64,000 bases of DNA from Thermogemmatispora onikobensis. GTDB taxonomy: Bacteria > Chloroflexota > Ktedonobacteria > Ktedonobacterales > Ktedonobacteraceae. Below the pieces are notes generated by a model. It saw nothing but the letters and a program-made list of their open reading frames with translations, did no database searches and was not told the origin of the DNA. Below are positions 24,240-33,243 of the stretch, piece by piece (positions within the stretch are counted from its first letter, which is position 1; each line of letters opens with the position of its first letter). The stretch is taken from positions 1-64,000 of the forward strand of contig NZ_BDGT01000029.1 of the NCBI RefSeq assembly GCF_001748285.1, in the 5' to 3' direction. The position numbers and the translations under genes are program-made.

Positions 24240-26060
24240 TCAGCTCAGCAGATTCAGCGAAGCCTGGCCGGCCTCCGCTCCCTTCGCCAGGCGCCGAACC
24301 ACGGGCAGTCGATCCGTCTCTTCATCATCCTGGGCCGGAACCACGGCCTCGCTGGCACCGGCCACTGCCTCACCCTGATTCTGCCGTTCACTCTCGGCCT
24401 CTACCACAGCCTTCAGCGAAGCCTGGCCGGCCTCCGCTCCCTTCGCCAGGCGCCGGCGCCGAACCACGGGCAGTCGATCCGTCTCTTCATCATCCTGGGC
24501 CGGAACCACGGCCTCGCCGGCGCCGGCCACTGCCTCACTCTGATTCTGCCGTTCACTCTCGGCCCCTACCACAGCCTCTGGAGCCAGCAGCGCCTCCGCC
24601 GCCGGCTCGTCCCCACTCCTACCGCGGCGACGGAGCACCGCGTCAACCAGGCTCCTCAGATCGGAGCGAGGAATTGTGCGCAGCACGGTTGCCGCCGCCA
24701 GATAGACAACGATCGCCACGGGCACAAGCGCCAGAATCGACCAGGAGCGCAAGAGCCAGACCACCAGAGCCATGATCAGGCTGGCCCCCAGAGCTTTCAG
24801 AGCCACGGCCAGGCTCGCCCGCGGCCACAAGGTGCGGGGGATAAAGCCAAGGAAGGGACCGATAAAGAGCAGCTCCGTCAGCGAGGTCACCAGGGCCGCC
24901 CCATTCTGTTGGTAGAGAGGGATCAGCACCAGATTCAGGGAGAGATTAAAGACCAGGGCCACTCCGGCCATCAGCGTCATCTTGCGCTCCTGATGGATGC
25001 TCACCAGGACCGTGCTGAGAACCATATTCACGTAGAGGAAGACCAGACCGGGGGCCAGCAGCTGGAGGACAGCAAACGAGTGGATAAACTCAGGGCGATG
25101 ATAGAGAAAGCCAATAATGTTAGGAGCCGCCACCACCATCAGCACCGCGGTCGGAATACTACAGAAGAGGAGAAAATTCAGCGACTTCTCGATCGCCAGG
25201 CGCAGAGCATCCTGCGCCTGCACAGCCAGCTTCGAAAAAACGGGGTACATAATGGCGGCAATTACCAGACTGGGCAGGAAATTCAAGGTATCGAAGAGGC
25301 GATAGCCAGCCCCATACCAGCCGACCATAGCGTCGTTGCCCAGGAGCGAGAGCAGGACCACGTCGAGGCGATAGTAGAGCACCCCCAGCACGCCGTAGAT
25401 CAGGAAAGGCAGGCTAGAGCGCAACAGCAGGCGAATCGTTGCCCCATCCCAGAGCGGACGGAAGCCAACCCAGCGAAAGAAGCAGAGGGCCTGCCAGAGC
25501 ATATTCAAGAGCGCGCCGCCGCAGAGAACCCAGGCCATCGCTATCACCCCGGCCCCATGCTTCAGGAGGAGGTAGCCCAGGAAGGCCGAAGAAGCCTTCT
25601 CCAAAATCGTGCCCACCACCGGCGCCACATTGCGCTCAAAGGCATAGTGCGCAGCAGCAAAAGCCGTCCCCACGCCCGTCCAGAGCAACGTCAGTCCGCT
25701 GATCATGACCAGTAGACGTACCTCACCATCATAGTGCAGTAGCCAGGGGATCAGCAGGAGCAAAGCATAGAGCAAGCCCCAGACAACCACCTTGATGAGC
25801 AGAGTATTCGCCAGATAGCGTATAGCCCGCCCCGGTTCCTGAGCAACATCGCGCGTCAACTGCTGGTTAAAGCCCTGCTCCATAGGGAAACCAACCAGAA
25901 GGGCGAGCGTCGTTGCAAAATAGAGTTCCCCAAACTTCACATCGCCCAGGAAGCGCCCATAGGCAATCGTCAACAGCAAGGTTGAGGTCCAGGTAATAGC
26001 CTGGCCCCCCAGGGAGATCAGGGTATTATAGACCACACGGCGCAAGCGCTGCATACCCAA
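24240..26060 (-). CDS. Polysaccharide flippase (Wzx/MATE-like) with duplicated hydrophilic tail
   Basis: 606 residues. The first about 470 residues form 12-14 hydrophobic helices in the pattern of oligosaccharide flippases (opening MQRLRRVVYNTLISLGGQAI; GFPMEQGFNQQLTRDVA). It would move lipid-linked sugar units across the membrane. The last 120 residues are hydrophilic and contain two nearly identical copies of a segment with AVVPAQDDEETDRLPVVRR and LAKGAEAGQASL; these come from a tandem DNA duplication at 24253-24576. The tail is not part of the known fold and may be disordered. Confidence 0.88.
   Translation of the reverse strand: MGMQRLRRVVYNTLISLGGQAITWTSTLLLTIAYGRFLGDVKFGELYFATTLALLVGFPMEQGFNQQLTRDVAQEPGRAIRYLANTLLIKVVVWGLLYALLLLIPWLLHYDGEVRLLVMISGLTLLWTGVGTAFAAAHYAFERNVAPVVGTILEKASSAFLGYLLLKHGAGVIAMAWVLCGGALLNMLWQALCFFRWVGFRPLWDGATIRLLLRSSLPFLIYGVLGVLYYRLDVVLLSLLGNDAMVGWYGAGYRLFDTLNFLPSLVIAAIMYPVFSKLAVQAQDALRLAIEKSLNFLLFCSIPTAVLMVVAAPNIIGFLYHRPEFIHSFAVLQLLAPGLVFLYVNMVLSTVLVSIHQERKMTLMAGVALVFNLSLNLVLIPLYQQNGAALVTSLTELLFIGPFLGFIPRTLWPRASLAVALKALGASLIMALVVWLLRSWSILALVPVAIVVYLAAATVLRTIPRSDLRSLVDAVLRRRGRSGDEPAAEALLAPEAVVGAESERQNQSEAVAGAGEAVVPAQDDEETDRLPVVRRRRLAKGAEAGQASLKAVVEAESERQNQGEAVAGASEAVVPAQDDEETDRLPVVRRLAKGAEAGQASLNLLS
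24253..24576 (-). repeat. Tandem 159/165-bp duplication inside the flippase gene
   Basis: Unit 1 (24253-24411) and unit 2 (24412-24576) are nearly identical; unit 2 has six extra bases (GGCGCC, two Arg codons) and a few substitutions. Length differences are multiples of three, so the reading frame is kept and the protein tail is doubled. Confidence 0.9.
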
Positions 26061-26564
26061 GCACCTTTCAACGCCTGTCTTCAGATAGAGACTCTGACCT
26101 GACCACGCGAGCGGCGCGCTCTCGGCACGGCCCTCTTAAGGTATAGCAGCCCAGGGTGATGATGAGATAACGATGAGGGTAGAGAAGGAGTGATCTTCGG
26201 CCTCCTGCTCCTGAACGGCGAACCAGGCAACAAGCGGCAGCAGAACCAGGCTGCGTCGAGCCGGGCTGGTCAGGGTCAGCCTCGCCCAAGCGCATTACTG
26301 GACAGGAGCGCAGCAGCTCTCTATAATGAAGCACGCCCGGTAGAAGAGCAGCCGGCCAGAGCAGGGGCTGCCGAGCACCAGGATAGCCAGGGAGAGAAGG
26401 ACTGACCGGCCCAATTGCCTGGCGTCGATAAGAGAGCAGTACGGGAGATGAAACTGCCAGCAGCCCTACTGCACGCCAGAAGTGACAGGGGCTGCTCTGT
26501 CACCGTGGTGAATGACCTCGCCTGGAGTGCCTTTGCTAGTCTGCTTTTGCTTGAGTGCCAAACG
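26061..26564. other. Divergent intergenic region between flippase and sigma factor
   Basis: The two flanking genes point away from each other, so promoters for both should be here. I could not single out a convincing -35/-10 pair. The sigma factor frame is open from 26415 but without a ribosome site before 26565. Confidence 0.5.
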
Positions 26565-27257
26565 ATGCCTATCGATGTTTTGGAGCGAGAGACAACGCTC
26601 TCGGATGAGGCGCTGGTGCGGCGCTGCAAGGAGGAACTTCCCCAGATCACCAGCAGCTTTGAGCTGCTGGTCGCTCGTCATATGCAGCGCGTCTATACGC
26701 TTGTCTATAAGATCATCAACAACAATGAGGAAGCCGAGGACCTGACGCAGGAGGTCTTTCTCAAGGTCTATCGCGCGCTGCCGCGCTTCGACATGCAATG
26801 CGCCTTTACAACCTGGCTCTACCGCATCGCTACCAATACGGCGCTGGATGCCCTGGAGCGTACTCAGCGGCAGCGGCAGCAGACGATCCAGATCAGTCGC
26901 GCTCGCACTCGCTCGCAAGCCCCTGGCGAGCCAGGCGAGTTGAACCTCAGCGAGCTACCAGCGCCAGGGCCAGCGCCCGAGGAGCTGGTGCTGCGGCGCG
27001 AGCTGCGCGACTGTATCAACCGTGTGCTGCGCCGCCTGGATCGCGAGCAGGTGCGGGTTCTGCTGCTGCGCGATCTGGAGGATATGAGCTATGAGGAGCT
27101 GTCTCAGGTTCTACAGGCCAGGTTGAGCGCAGTGAAGATGCGCGTCCACCGCGCGCGTCTGGCTTTTAAGGAACTCTTCGGCGAATTCTGTGGAAAGATC
27201 TATCAGGTTCTATCTTCTTCATCTCAGAAGAATCGTCACCAAAAGCGAGAGGAGTAA
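26565..27257 (+). CDS. ECF-type RNA polymerase sigma factor
   Basis: 230 residues from ATG 26565 (MPIDVLERE), taken because family similarity begins here; an earlier ATG at 26415 would add 50 unmatched residues. Region 2 is FELLVARHMQRVYTLVYKI with NNEEAEDLTQEVFLKVYRAL and FTTWLYRIATNTALD; region 4 is RRLDREQVRVLLLRDLEDMS and YEELSQVLQ..LSAVKMRVHRAR. A Ser/Pro-rich linker separates them. It is followed after 8 bases by a zinc-finger anti-sigma candidate and then by a channel gene, a likely three-gene envelope-stress operon. Confidence 0.92.
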   Translation: MPIDVLERETTLSDEALVRRCKEELPQITSSFELLVARHMQRVYTLVYKIINNNEEAEDLTQEVFLKVYRALPRFDMQCAFTTWLYRIATNTALDALERTQRQRQQTIQISRARTRSQAPGEPGELNLSELPAPGPAPEELVLRRELRDCINRVLRRLDREQVRVLLLRDLEDMSYEELSQVLQARLSAVKMRVHRARLAFKELFGEFCGKIYQVLSSSSQKNRHQKREE

Positions 27258-27265
27258 CGCCTGTC

Positions 27266-27628
27266 ATGAATTGTGAAGAGCTGTCGCGGTTGCTGCCGGA
27301 CCTCGTGGAGGGGACCCTACCGCCAGCGTTGCAGGCTGAGGCTGAGGCAGCATTGCCTGGCTGCCCAGAATGCCAGCGAGAGCTAGAGCTGGCGCGTCAG
27401 GTGCGAACCTTGCTGAACGAGCTGCAGGCACAATACGCTGGCCTGCGCCTTCCTCCAGACTTCGAGCGGCGCCTGCTGGCTCGCATCCACACCGAGCAGA
27501 GCAGCCTGGAGTTGCTCGATCTCTCTTCTCAGACGCTGCTGCAGTGGCTGATCGATTTACTCAACTTGATTGGGGCCTTGCTCGATCCAACCACGGGCGC
27601 CCTGCGCCTGCAGACTCAACCCGTCTGA
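27266..27628 (+). CDS. Probable anti-sigma factor (zf-HC2-like)
   Basis: 120 residues, 8 bases after the sigma gene. The opening MNCEELSRLLPDLVEGTL and the later GCPECQREL match anti-sigma zinc-binding domains, but the usual His four residues before the first Cys of the CxxC is Ala here, so zinc binding would have to use the Cys at position 3 or be lost. A moderately hydrophobic stretch (LLQWLIDLLNLIGALL, about residues 92-107) could be a membrane anchor or an amphipathic helix. It probably holds the partner sigma factor inactive until a signal arrives. Confidence 0.75.
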   Translation: MNCEELSRLLPDLVEGTLPPALQAEAEAALPGCPECQRELELARQVRTLLNELQAQYAGLRLPPDFERRLLARIHTEQSSLELLDLSSQTLLQWLIDLLNLIGALLDPTTGALRLQTQPV

Positions 27629-27656
27629 TGGTGCACAGTAGAGGTGGTGGTCTTCT

Positions 27657-28622
27657 ATGAGCTTGCAACCGTTACTGCAGTCGCTGCTGAGTGTAGGCAC
27701 CAGCCTGCTGGCCTTCGTTCCTCGCCTGGTGAACGGTCTCATTGTTTTGTTGGTCGGCTACCTGCTGAGCTGGCTGGTGCGCTGGCTCCTGCGCTTCCTG
27801 TTCCGCCAGATGCGCCTGGAATTGCTCTTTGAACGTATCGGGCTGAGGCGCTCGCTGGCAGCACTTGGCATCCGCATTCCTCTGAGCGAGCTGCTGGCCC
27901 AGCTGGTCTTTTTCTTTTTGTTGCTGAGCTTCTCGATCCAGGCCGTGGAGCTGATGGGGCTGACCCCGGTGGCGGCCCTCCTCCAGGCCGTTCTGCTCTT
28001 CTTGCCCCGGGCTATCAGCGCCGCCCTCTTGCTCTTGCTCGGCTCGCTCCTGGCTCGCTTGCTGGGGAATACAGTAACCGCGGTGGCCCGCAATGTGAAT
28101 ATCGCTTACGCTGGCGCGCTGGGCAGGTTGATCGAGTATACGGTGGTGGCCTTCCTGTGCGTGCTGGCTCTGGCGACTCTCGGTGTTGAGACGACGCTGC
28201 TGACGACGAGCCTGACCATCATTGTGGCCGCGGCGGGCCTGGCCATTGCACTGACCTTCGCCTTTGGAACGCGCGAGGTAGCTCGCCATGTGATCGCCGG
28301 CTACTATGTGCGCCAGCAGTTCCGACGCGGTCAGCGGCTGACACTGGGCGATTATAGCGGTACGCTGCAGACGACGAGCGGGGCCTATACGACGCTAGAG
28401 ATCCAGGCCGAGGATGGCAGCCGTCGCCTGCTCGCTTTGCCCAATGCCTTGCTGCTGCAGGGAGTGACCATCAGCGAGGAGCCTCCTCCTGCCCGCACCA
28501 CTACAGCGGAGACGCCAGGCCCGGGCGAGGCTCCGGCTGCAGGTCAGGCACCCTCTGCTCCCGCGGGTGAACAAGGCACCGAGCCAGCATCTGGGCCAGG
28601 GCCTGGCCCTGGCCAGAGCTGA
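27657..28622 (+). CDS. MscS/CmpX-type mechanosensitive channel
   Basis: 321 residues. Helices at about 15-45, 80-105, 112-140 and 158-205 include the pore-lining Gly/Ala-rich segment (IIVAAAGLAIALTFAFGTR), followed by a beta domain (FRRGQRLTLGDYSGTLQ; LLALPNALLL) typical of MscS. A Pro/Ala/Gly-rich disordered tail ends the protein. The gene starts 28 bases after the anti-sigma gene, so channel and sigma control are probably expressed together, consistent with an osmotic or envelope-stress response. Confidence 0.85.
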   Translation: MSLQPLLQSLLSVGTSLLAFVPRLVNGLIVLLVGYLLSWLVRWLLRFLFRQMRLELLFERIGLRRSLAALGIRIPLSELLAQLVFFFLLLSFSIQAVELMGLTPVAALLQAVLLFLPRAISAALLLLLGSLLARLLGNTVTAVARNVNIAYAGALGRLIEYTVVAFLCVLALATLGVETTLLTTSLTIIVAAAGLAIALTFAFGTREVARHVIAGYYVRQQFRRGQRLTLGDYSGTLQTTSGAYTTLEIQAEDGSRRLLALPNALLLQGVTISEEPPPARTTTAETPGPGEAPAAGQAPSAPAGEQGTEPASGPGPGPGQS

Positions 28623-28632
28623 GCGGAGCGGA

Positions 28633-28690
28633 CCGGACCGCTCGACAGGCTCGGCCTTCGCGTGCGCAGCGGAGCTGTCGAGCGCGCGGT
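28633..28690 (+). other. Inverted repeat after the channel gene, terminator-like
   Basis: CCGCTCGACAG and CTGTCGAGCG form a long GC-rich stem around about 25 bases, directly after the channel stop. No T-run follows, so termination is only a guess. Confidence 0.4.
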
Positions 28691-28736
28691 CATCGTGAGC
28701 GTCCCATGAAAGGAAGAAAGGAGAGACAAGCAAACT

Positions 28737-29687
28737 ATGCACTTCGGGGTAATTGTCCCACAGGGTTGGCGCCTGGACCTGGTGGCTGTCCCTGATCCCG
28801 TGGAGGCCTATGAGGCGATGACCCGCGTCGCTCGTGAGGCGGAAACCCTCGGTTTTCGCTCGGTCTGGCTCTACGACCACTTTCATACAGTACCTGTTCC
28901 CACGCAAGAGGTGACCTTCGAAGCGTGGATGTCTACCGCCGCCCTGGCACGCGATACACAGCGCGTGCGTATCGGGCAGATCGTGACGTGCAATAGCTAT
29001 CGCCATCCAGCCGTACTGGCCAAGATGGCCAGTACGGTCGATGTGCTGAGCCACGGTCGCTTGATCCTGGGGATCGGCGCCGGCTGGTATGAGCAGGAGT
29101 ATCGCGCTTACGGTTACGAGTTCCCTTCCACTGCGGAGCGCCTGGCACGCCTGGGCGAGGCGCTCCAGGTATTGCTGGCTATGTGGACCCAGGAGGAGGC
29201 CTATTTCGAGGGCCGCTATTATCAGGTGCGCGGGGCCATTAATCAGCCCAAGGGCCTGCAGCGTCCGCATATCCCGATCTTGATCGGCGGCAGCGGCGAG
29301 AAGGTGACGCTGCGCCTGGTGGCCCTCTATGGCGATGCCTGCAATTTGGGCGGCGACGTCGAAACAGTTCGCCATAAGCTGGCGGTGCTGCGTCAACACT
29401 GCGAGGCCGTGGGCCGCGATTATGAGAGTATCTGGCGCACGGTGATTATCGATGAGTGCGCCATCGCTGAGAGTGAGGCGGAGGCGGTGGCCAAGTTGCG
29501 CCCCGAGCAGCGCGCTAATTTGGAGCACCTGCGCCGTACCCAACTGATCGGTACTCCGGAGACCATCCGCTCCCGTATCGCTGAATATGAGGCTTTGGGT
29601 ATCCAGGAGTTGATTATTCATTTTGTTGATGCCGCCACCAATCTCGAAGGGCTGCGGCTCTTTGCCCGTACTTGCCTGTCCGTCTGA
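28737..29687 (+). CDS. LLM-class flavin/F420-dependent oxidoreductase
   Basis: 316 residues; GAAAGGAGAG lies just upstream. Bacterial luciferase-like TIM barrel: MHFGVIVPQG, EAETLGFRSVWLYDHF, RVRIGQIVTCNSYRHPAVLAK, LSHGRLILGIGAGWYEQEY, and PILIGGSGEKVTLRLVA. The DHF and GAGWY motifs are typical of F420-dependent members. The substrate is unknown. It stands alone and tells little about a pathway, but F420 use is common in Actinobacteria and Chloroflexota. Confidence 0.9.
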   Translation: MHFGVIVPQGWRLDLVAVPDPVEAYEAMTRVAREAETLGFRSVWLYDHFHTVPVPTQEVTFEAWMSTAALARDTQRVRIGQIVTCNSYRHPAVLAKMASTVDVLSHGRLILGIGAGWYEQEYRAYGYEFPSTAERLARLGEALQVLLAMWTQEEAYFEGRYYQVRGAINQPKGLQRPHIPILIGGSGEKVTLRLVALYGDACNLGGDVETVRHKLAVLRQHCEAVGRDYESIWRTVIIDECAIAESEAEAVAKLRPEQRANLEHLRRTQLIGTPETIRSRIAEYEALGIQELIIHFVDAATNLEGLRLFARTCLSV

Positions 29688-29794
29688 TCAGATATTAGAT
29701 CTGATCGACTTATTCCGCTTCCCGAAAGCTACCCACCGACTCTTTGGGAGCATATCTATGTCGCCGAGTCTTCTTGCTTCCACACGGAACATAG

Positions 29795-30088
29795 GTGGAT
29801 TCGGCCTTCTACTGGGATGCCTGGTCCGATCAATGGGACGGGTGGTATCAGGCCCAGCATAGCAATGGATACTATTGGGGTTCTAACTACACCAGTATAA
29901 CCGCCTGGACTGATGCGGTCCACGAGAACGATGTGTTCTGCGCGCTCCAAAGCACATACGTGACCTACAGCGATAACAATTTGGTCGCGCACGGGCCAGG
30001 AAGCGTCGGCGGGTATGTGTCAACGTGGGACAGCGGAGGCTGCTCTTCCTGGCTACACTACGACTCATTCGTTAGTGGCGGCGCGTAG
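29795..30088 (+). pseudogene. Fragment of a secreted, aromatic-rich protein
   Basis: 97 codons from a GTG directly after an in-frame TAG at 29792. The peptide is rich in Trp, Tyr, Ser, Asn and Gly (WDAWSDQWDGWYQAQHSNGY; GGYVSTWDSGGCSSWLHYD), as in secreted or surface proteins, but has no signal peptide and no ribosome site. It looks like the C-terminal remnant of a larger gene. The preceding 100 bases (29688-29794) hold no gene. Confidence 0.45.
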
Positions 30089-30138
30089 GTGCAGGCGCAG
30101 ACACTGCCTCACTCTGGCTTGGGAAAGGGAACACTCTT

Positions 30139-30651
30139 ATGTACAGGCAAAGTATCATGCGGGCATGTGGGGCCGCGCTCGCGCTCATGGCCCTTGTTCT
30201 TGGCGCAGGAGTCGCCCAGGCAGCCCCAGCTACTCCTACGTGTGGCATGACTCGCAGCGTCCCAATGATCGTCGGTCCAGTTCACTGCATCACGTCTCCG
30301 CAGGTCTATCGGACACCGAATGCCCAGTTCTTCGATCTCACGCGCTTGCCGCTCCACCTTCTCGCACCGGGCTACTACGTTGTAGACGGCCAGGCCGTCG
30401 GCAGCCACTACGAATACGCTTATGACTTGCACGCATCCCACGGGTCAGCGGTCGCAGCCATCGAAGTGGCAATTGATCCTGTTGCGCATACCGAGCTGAT
30501 CGAGGTTGGCGTACCGGCGGCAGACTCATCAACCGCTCCACAAGCGCCCGCGACAGGCGGATCTGCGCGGAATGAGAAACAGGTGCAACCATCGAATCTC
30601 ATCTGGTACAGCTCTGAAAGGCGCTGTTTCATCAGGAGGTCTGCAACATGA
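30139..30651 (+). CDS. Secreted hypothetical protein
   Basis: 170 residues; GGGAAAGGGA precedes the ATG. A clear signal peptide (hydrophobic residues 9-27, cleavage after AQA) is followed by a small domain with two Cys (PTCGM and VHCIT) that could form a disulfide and a strand-rich FDLTRLPLHLLAPGYYVVDG segment. The tail is Ala/Ser/Thr-rich. No family is recognised. Its stop overlaps the next start (ATGA), so the two are coupled. Confidence 0.7.
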   Translation: MYRQSIMRACGAALALMALVLGAGVAQAAPATPTCGMTRSVPMIVGPVHCITSPQVYRTPNAQFFDLTRLPLHLLAPGYYVVDGQAVGSHYEYAYDLHASHGSAVAAIEVAIDPVAHTELIEVGVPAADSSTAPQAPATGGSARNEKQVQPSNLIWYSSERRCFIRRSAT

Positions 30652-31091
30652 GAACACTCCAGCGGATCGAGGGTCTGAGCGGTGCATTTGCCAGCCTCCT
30701 GGGGCTGGCGGGCCTCCTCGTCGTGATCTTTGCACCACTTGGCACGTATGGCCGCACCAGCACCATAGTGGTCACCCCTGGATCGGGACCAGGCACGGCT
30801 GGCCCGACGACCACTCGGTCGGTCAGTCTGGTAGCAACAGGCATCTCGGCAACGGCGGCATACTTCCTTGCCTTCATCGCGCTCGTGATCCTTGGCATTG
30901 GCATCAGCGCAATCGTGCACAGCCAGACCCATTCTAACGCATGGCGGGCGATCCTGTGGCTCACCACTGCTTTGCTCCTGGCTGGTGTCGTCGTCGCGAT
31001 ACTGAGTGTCGGCCCCTTCCTCTTGCCAAGTCTGCTCCTGGCTTTAGTAGCGTCGGTGCTGGCCGGCCTCAATCGGCCCACGGCAGCCTAG
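30648..31091 (+). CDS. Integral membrane protein, four TM helices
   Basis: 147 residues starting inside the previous stop. Hydrophobic segments at about 12-32, 64-88, 101-120 and 122-140; the loop between the first two (Ser/Thr/Gly/Pro-rich) would face outside. No family is recognised. Probably works with the secreted protein encoded just before it. Confidence 0.7.
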   Translation: MRTLQRIEGLSGAFASLLGLAGLLVVIFAPLGTYGRTSTIVVTPGSGPGTAGPTTTRSVSLVATGISATAAYFLAFIALVILGIGISAIVHSQTHSNAWRAILWLTTALLLAGVVVAILSVGPFLLPSLLLALVASVLAGLNRPTAA

Positions 31092-31198
31092 CAGGGGGGA
31101 GACTGCTCCTCTGCCGAGTTTTTCTAGCTTTTCCTTCCTCAGCTGACAAGTTGCAGGAATAGAGAGATGCAGACAATGCTTACCAGGGAAGTGTGATC

Positions 31199-32059
31199 AT
31201 GTTCTGTACTCACTGTGGCGCCGTTAATGTCGAGGAAGCCTCTTGCTGTCAGCAGTGTGGTCAGCCCTTGCCTGCCGCCACGCCAGCTTCAACCACTACT
31301 CCCCCCCTCGCTGTGGCCAGCGAGAGTGAGCAGACCTCATCATCGTCCGCCGGCCAGGAGGCAGCGAATCAGGCAGATCGGAAACTGGCCTCAGAGGCGA
31401 CGCTCTCTCATCAGTTGCAGCCCCCTGCTTCGCACACGAGTGGCATTGGCATTTCCAAGCCGCCAGCCGGGTCTGCGACTACCGCCAGGAGCCAGATGGT
31501 CTCTGGTCCCGCTCGTACACAGCCGGAGTGGCCACTCAGGACTCTGGTTGCCCACGGCATCATGCCTTTGCGGCGAGATCAGGCGAGTATGGTGATGCTG
31601 ATCGGCTGCGCTGCCGGCGTGGTGGGCTTCTTTTTGCCGTGGATTCAGCTGGATGGCTTTGATCCTCTCCTGCCAGCGCATTTCTCTATCAGCGGCCCCA
31701 ATTTCGGGTTGATGACCTGGCTGCTGCTGCTGGCGCTGGTGTTGCAGGCTGCTCTGGCAGCAGGAGAGTCCTGGTTTCTGAAGAATAATCCGCGGCTGGT
31801 GGTCTGGCTACCGGCCCTTCCCTTGATCATTGGCTCATTCGTTCTGGCAATCGCAGTCTATACGCTCGGCATTGGCTTCCGCTTAGAGGGTTTGCTGGAC
31901 CTGGTCAGGCCTCCTGCAGGGTCGATGCCAACTGAGGCGGGACCCAATATCGGAATCGGGCCAGGCACTTACCTGACGTTGCTCGGGAGCCTTATTGTGC
32001 TGGGGAGTGGCGCCTATCGCCTGGCTCGCTTACTGCTGCAGGCCCGTTTCCCGCAATAA
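31199..32059 (+). CDS. Zinc-ribbon membrane protein
   Basis: 286 residues from ATG 31199 (MFCTHCG), the usual opening of this class; GTG 31193 is an alternative. An N-terminal zinc ribbon (CTHCG and CQQCGQ, residues 3-24) is followed by about 100 residues of Ser/Ala/Pro-rich linker, then four membrane helices (about 128-150, 170-190, 205-225, 258-280). The ribbon should be cytoplasmic. The function is unknown; similar proteins are often envelope-associated. Confidence 0.75.
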   Translation: MFCTHCGAVNVEEASCCQQCGQPLPAATPASTTTPPLAVASESEQTSSSSAGQEAANQADRKLASEATLSHQLQPPASHTSGIGISKPPAGSATTARSQMVSGPARTQPEWPLRTLVAHGIMPLRRDQASMVMLIGCAAGVVGFFLPWIQLDGFDPLLPAHFSISGPNFGLMTWLLLLALVLQAALAAGESWFLKNNPRLVVWLPALPLIIGSFVLAIAVYTLGIGFRLEGLLDLVRPPAGSMPTEAGPNIGIGPGTYLTLLGSLIVLGSGAYRLARLLLQARFPQ

Positions 32060-32121
32060 TGGTCCCCGACCGGGACAGGACCAGGCTACAGAATCTGCCT
32101 GAAGCGGGCCGGGTCGCCTGG

Positions 32122-33243
32122 TCAGGGAGGCTTCAGGATCTCTACCTCAGCCCGCTCAGCCTCAGCTTCAGGGGAGAGAAAGGTCAGCAGGCGCTCCCCT
32201 TCGGCGAGGAGTTCATCGCACTGGTCCGCCGATAGCGTGGCGAAGGGCGTGATGAGGAGCTTGCTGTGCCCGTGCTGTCGCTGGATGGTCCAGGTGCCGG
32301 CAACGAAGCCGTCGACAAGAATGGTTGACAGCACGCGCCCAGGTGGCAGCAGGACAGCTTGACGGTAGCTGGCTGGTAGGATACGCTCGCGCCTGGCATA
32401 GGCAAGGAGCACGTTGTCGAAGTCGGGGAGAAAGCGCACCGGCGCAGGCATGTCTGCCGGTGGCAAAGGTTGATCAGGGAGATCAAATAGCTCTTGACCT
32501 TGCTCATCGCGATAGAGGTGCAGCTCAGCGCGCATTGAGCGCAGAACCGGCTTCAGGTTGCCCAGGCCCGACCAGGTCTGCAGGTCCTTGAGGCTGGCTG
32601 GTCCAAAGGCCGCCAGGTAGCGCCGTACCAGCAGGCGTAGACCCTCCTCGGGCGGCCACGGCTCTCCTTCTTCACGAAGCCAATCGAAGGCAGTAGCATA
32701 GTGCGGGTTGTGGCTGAAGCCCCAGGCACCTTGATCGGGGACCTGGACCAGAGGAAGCTGCATGCGCACGAGATAGGCGATGTGGGCCGGCTCCAGCTCA
32801 GGAAAACGCTCGGCCAGACGCTGACGGAGGACTGCGAAGGTAGCAGGACCTTCCCGCAGCAGGCTTCGCGCCTCCTCCACGACAGCAGCCTGGATGGCAG
32901 GATCTCCTCCGCGACGAAAGAAGGACTGGAGCGAGCGAGTGAGAGCCGGCTGTAGAGCCAGACGGAAGCGCAAATAGTCGGCAGCGCTCACCAGATGCAG
33001 AGTGGCGCGCATCAGGGTGGCGCGGACGATCTTCCGCTGCTGAAGAAGATGAAGCAGCTCCTGATGATGAAAATGGCGCAGACGTGTCCAGAGTCCTATA
33101 AACGGCGGTGCAGGCAACTGAGCCTGCAGGCCAACCAGGTGCTCACTGGCCTCCAACGGAGACACCTCAACCCGCTCCAGGAGCCACTGGCGGGCCAGCG
33201 TGGCGCGATTGAGCTGACGCCGATTCAGGACAGGCTTGGTCAT
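32122..33243 (-). CDS. Winged-helix (HTH_42, AlkZ/YcaQ-like) protein, possible DNA glycosylase
   Basis: 373 residues. The opening LNRRQLNRATLARQWLLER, GLQAQLPAPPFIGLW, RATLMRATLHLVSAADY and the Asp/Asn-rich RFLPDFDNVLLAY match the HTH_42/AlkZ family, whose studied members unhook interstrand crosslinks or remove alkylated bases. The QAQ-like active-site motif (GLQAQ) of AlkZ is present. Many family members remain uncharacterised, so glycosylase activity is plausible rather than shown. It is convergent with the zinc-ribbon gene and divergent from the DUF190/CBS gene. Confidence 0.85.
   Translation of the reverse strand: MTKPVLNRRQLNRATLARQWLLERVEVSPLEASEHLVGLQAQLPAPPFIGLWTRLRHFHHQELLHLLQQRKIVRATLMRATLHLVSAADYLRFRLALQPALTRSLQSFFRRGGDPAIQAAVVEEARSLLREGPATFAVLRQRLAERFPELEPAHIAYLVRMQLPLVQVPDQGAWGFSHNPHYATAFDWLREEGEPWPPEEGLRLLVRRYLAAFGPASLKDLQTWSGLGNLKPVLRSMRAELHLYRDEQGQELFDLPDQPLPPADMPAPVRFLPDFDNVLLAYARRERILPASYRQAVLLPPGRVLSTILVDGFVAGTWTIQRQHGHSKLLITPFATLSADQCDELLAEGERLLTFLSPEAEAERAEVEILKPP

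Noticed and set aside
24165-25715. Long plus-strand frame opposite the flippase gene
   Set aside because: Composition (Gln, His, Arg, Asp-rich, no hydrophobic core) and the lack of a start site mark it as a shadow of the membrane protein on the other strand.
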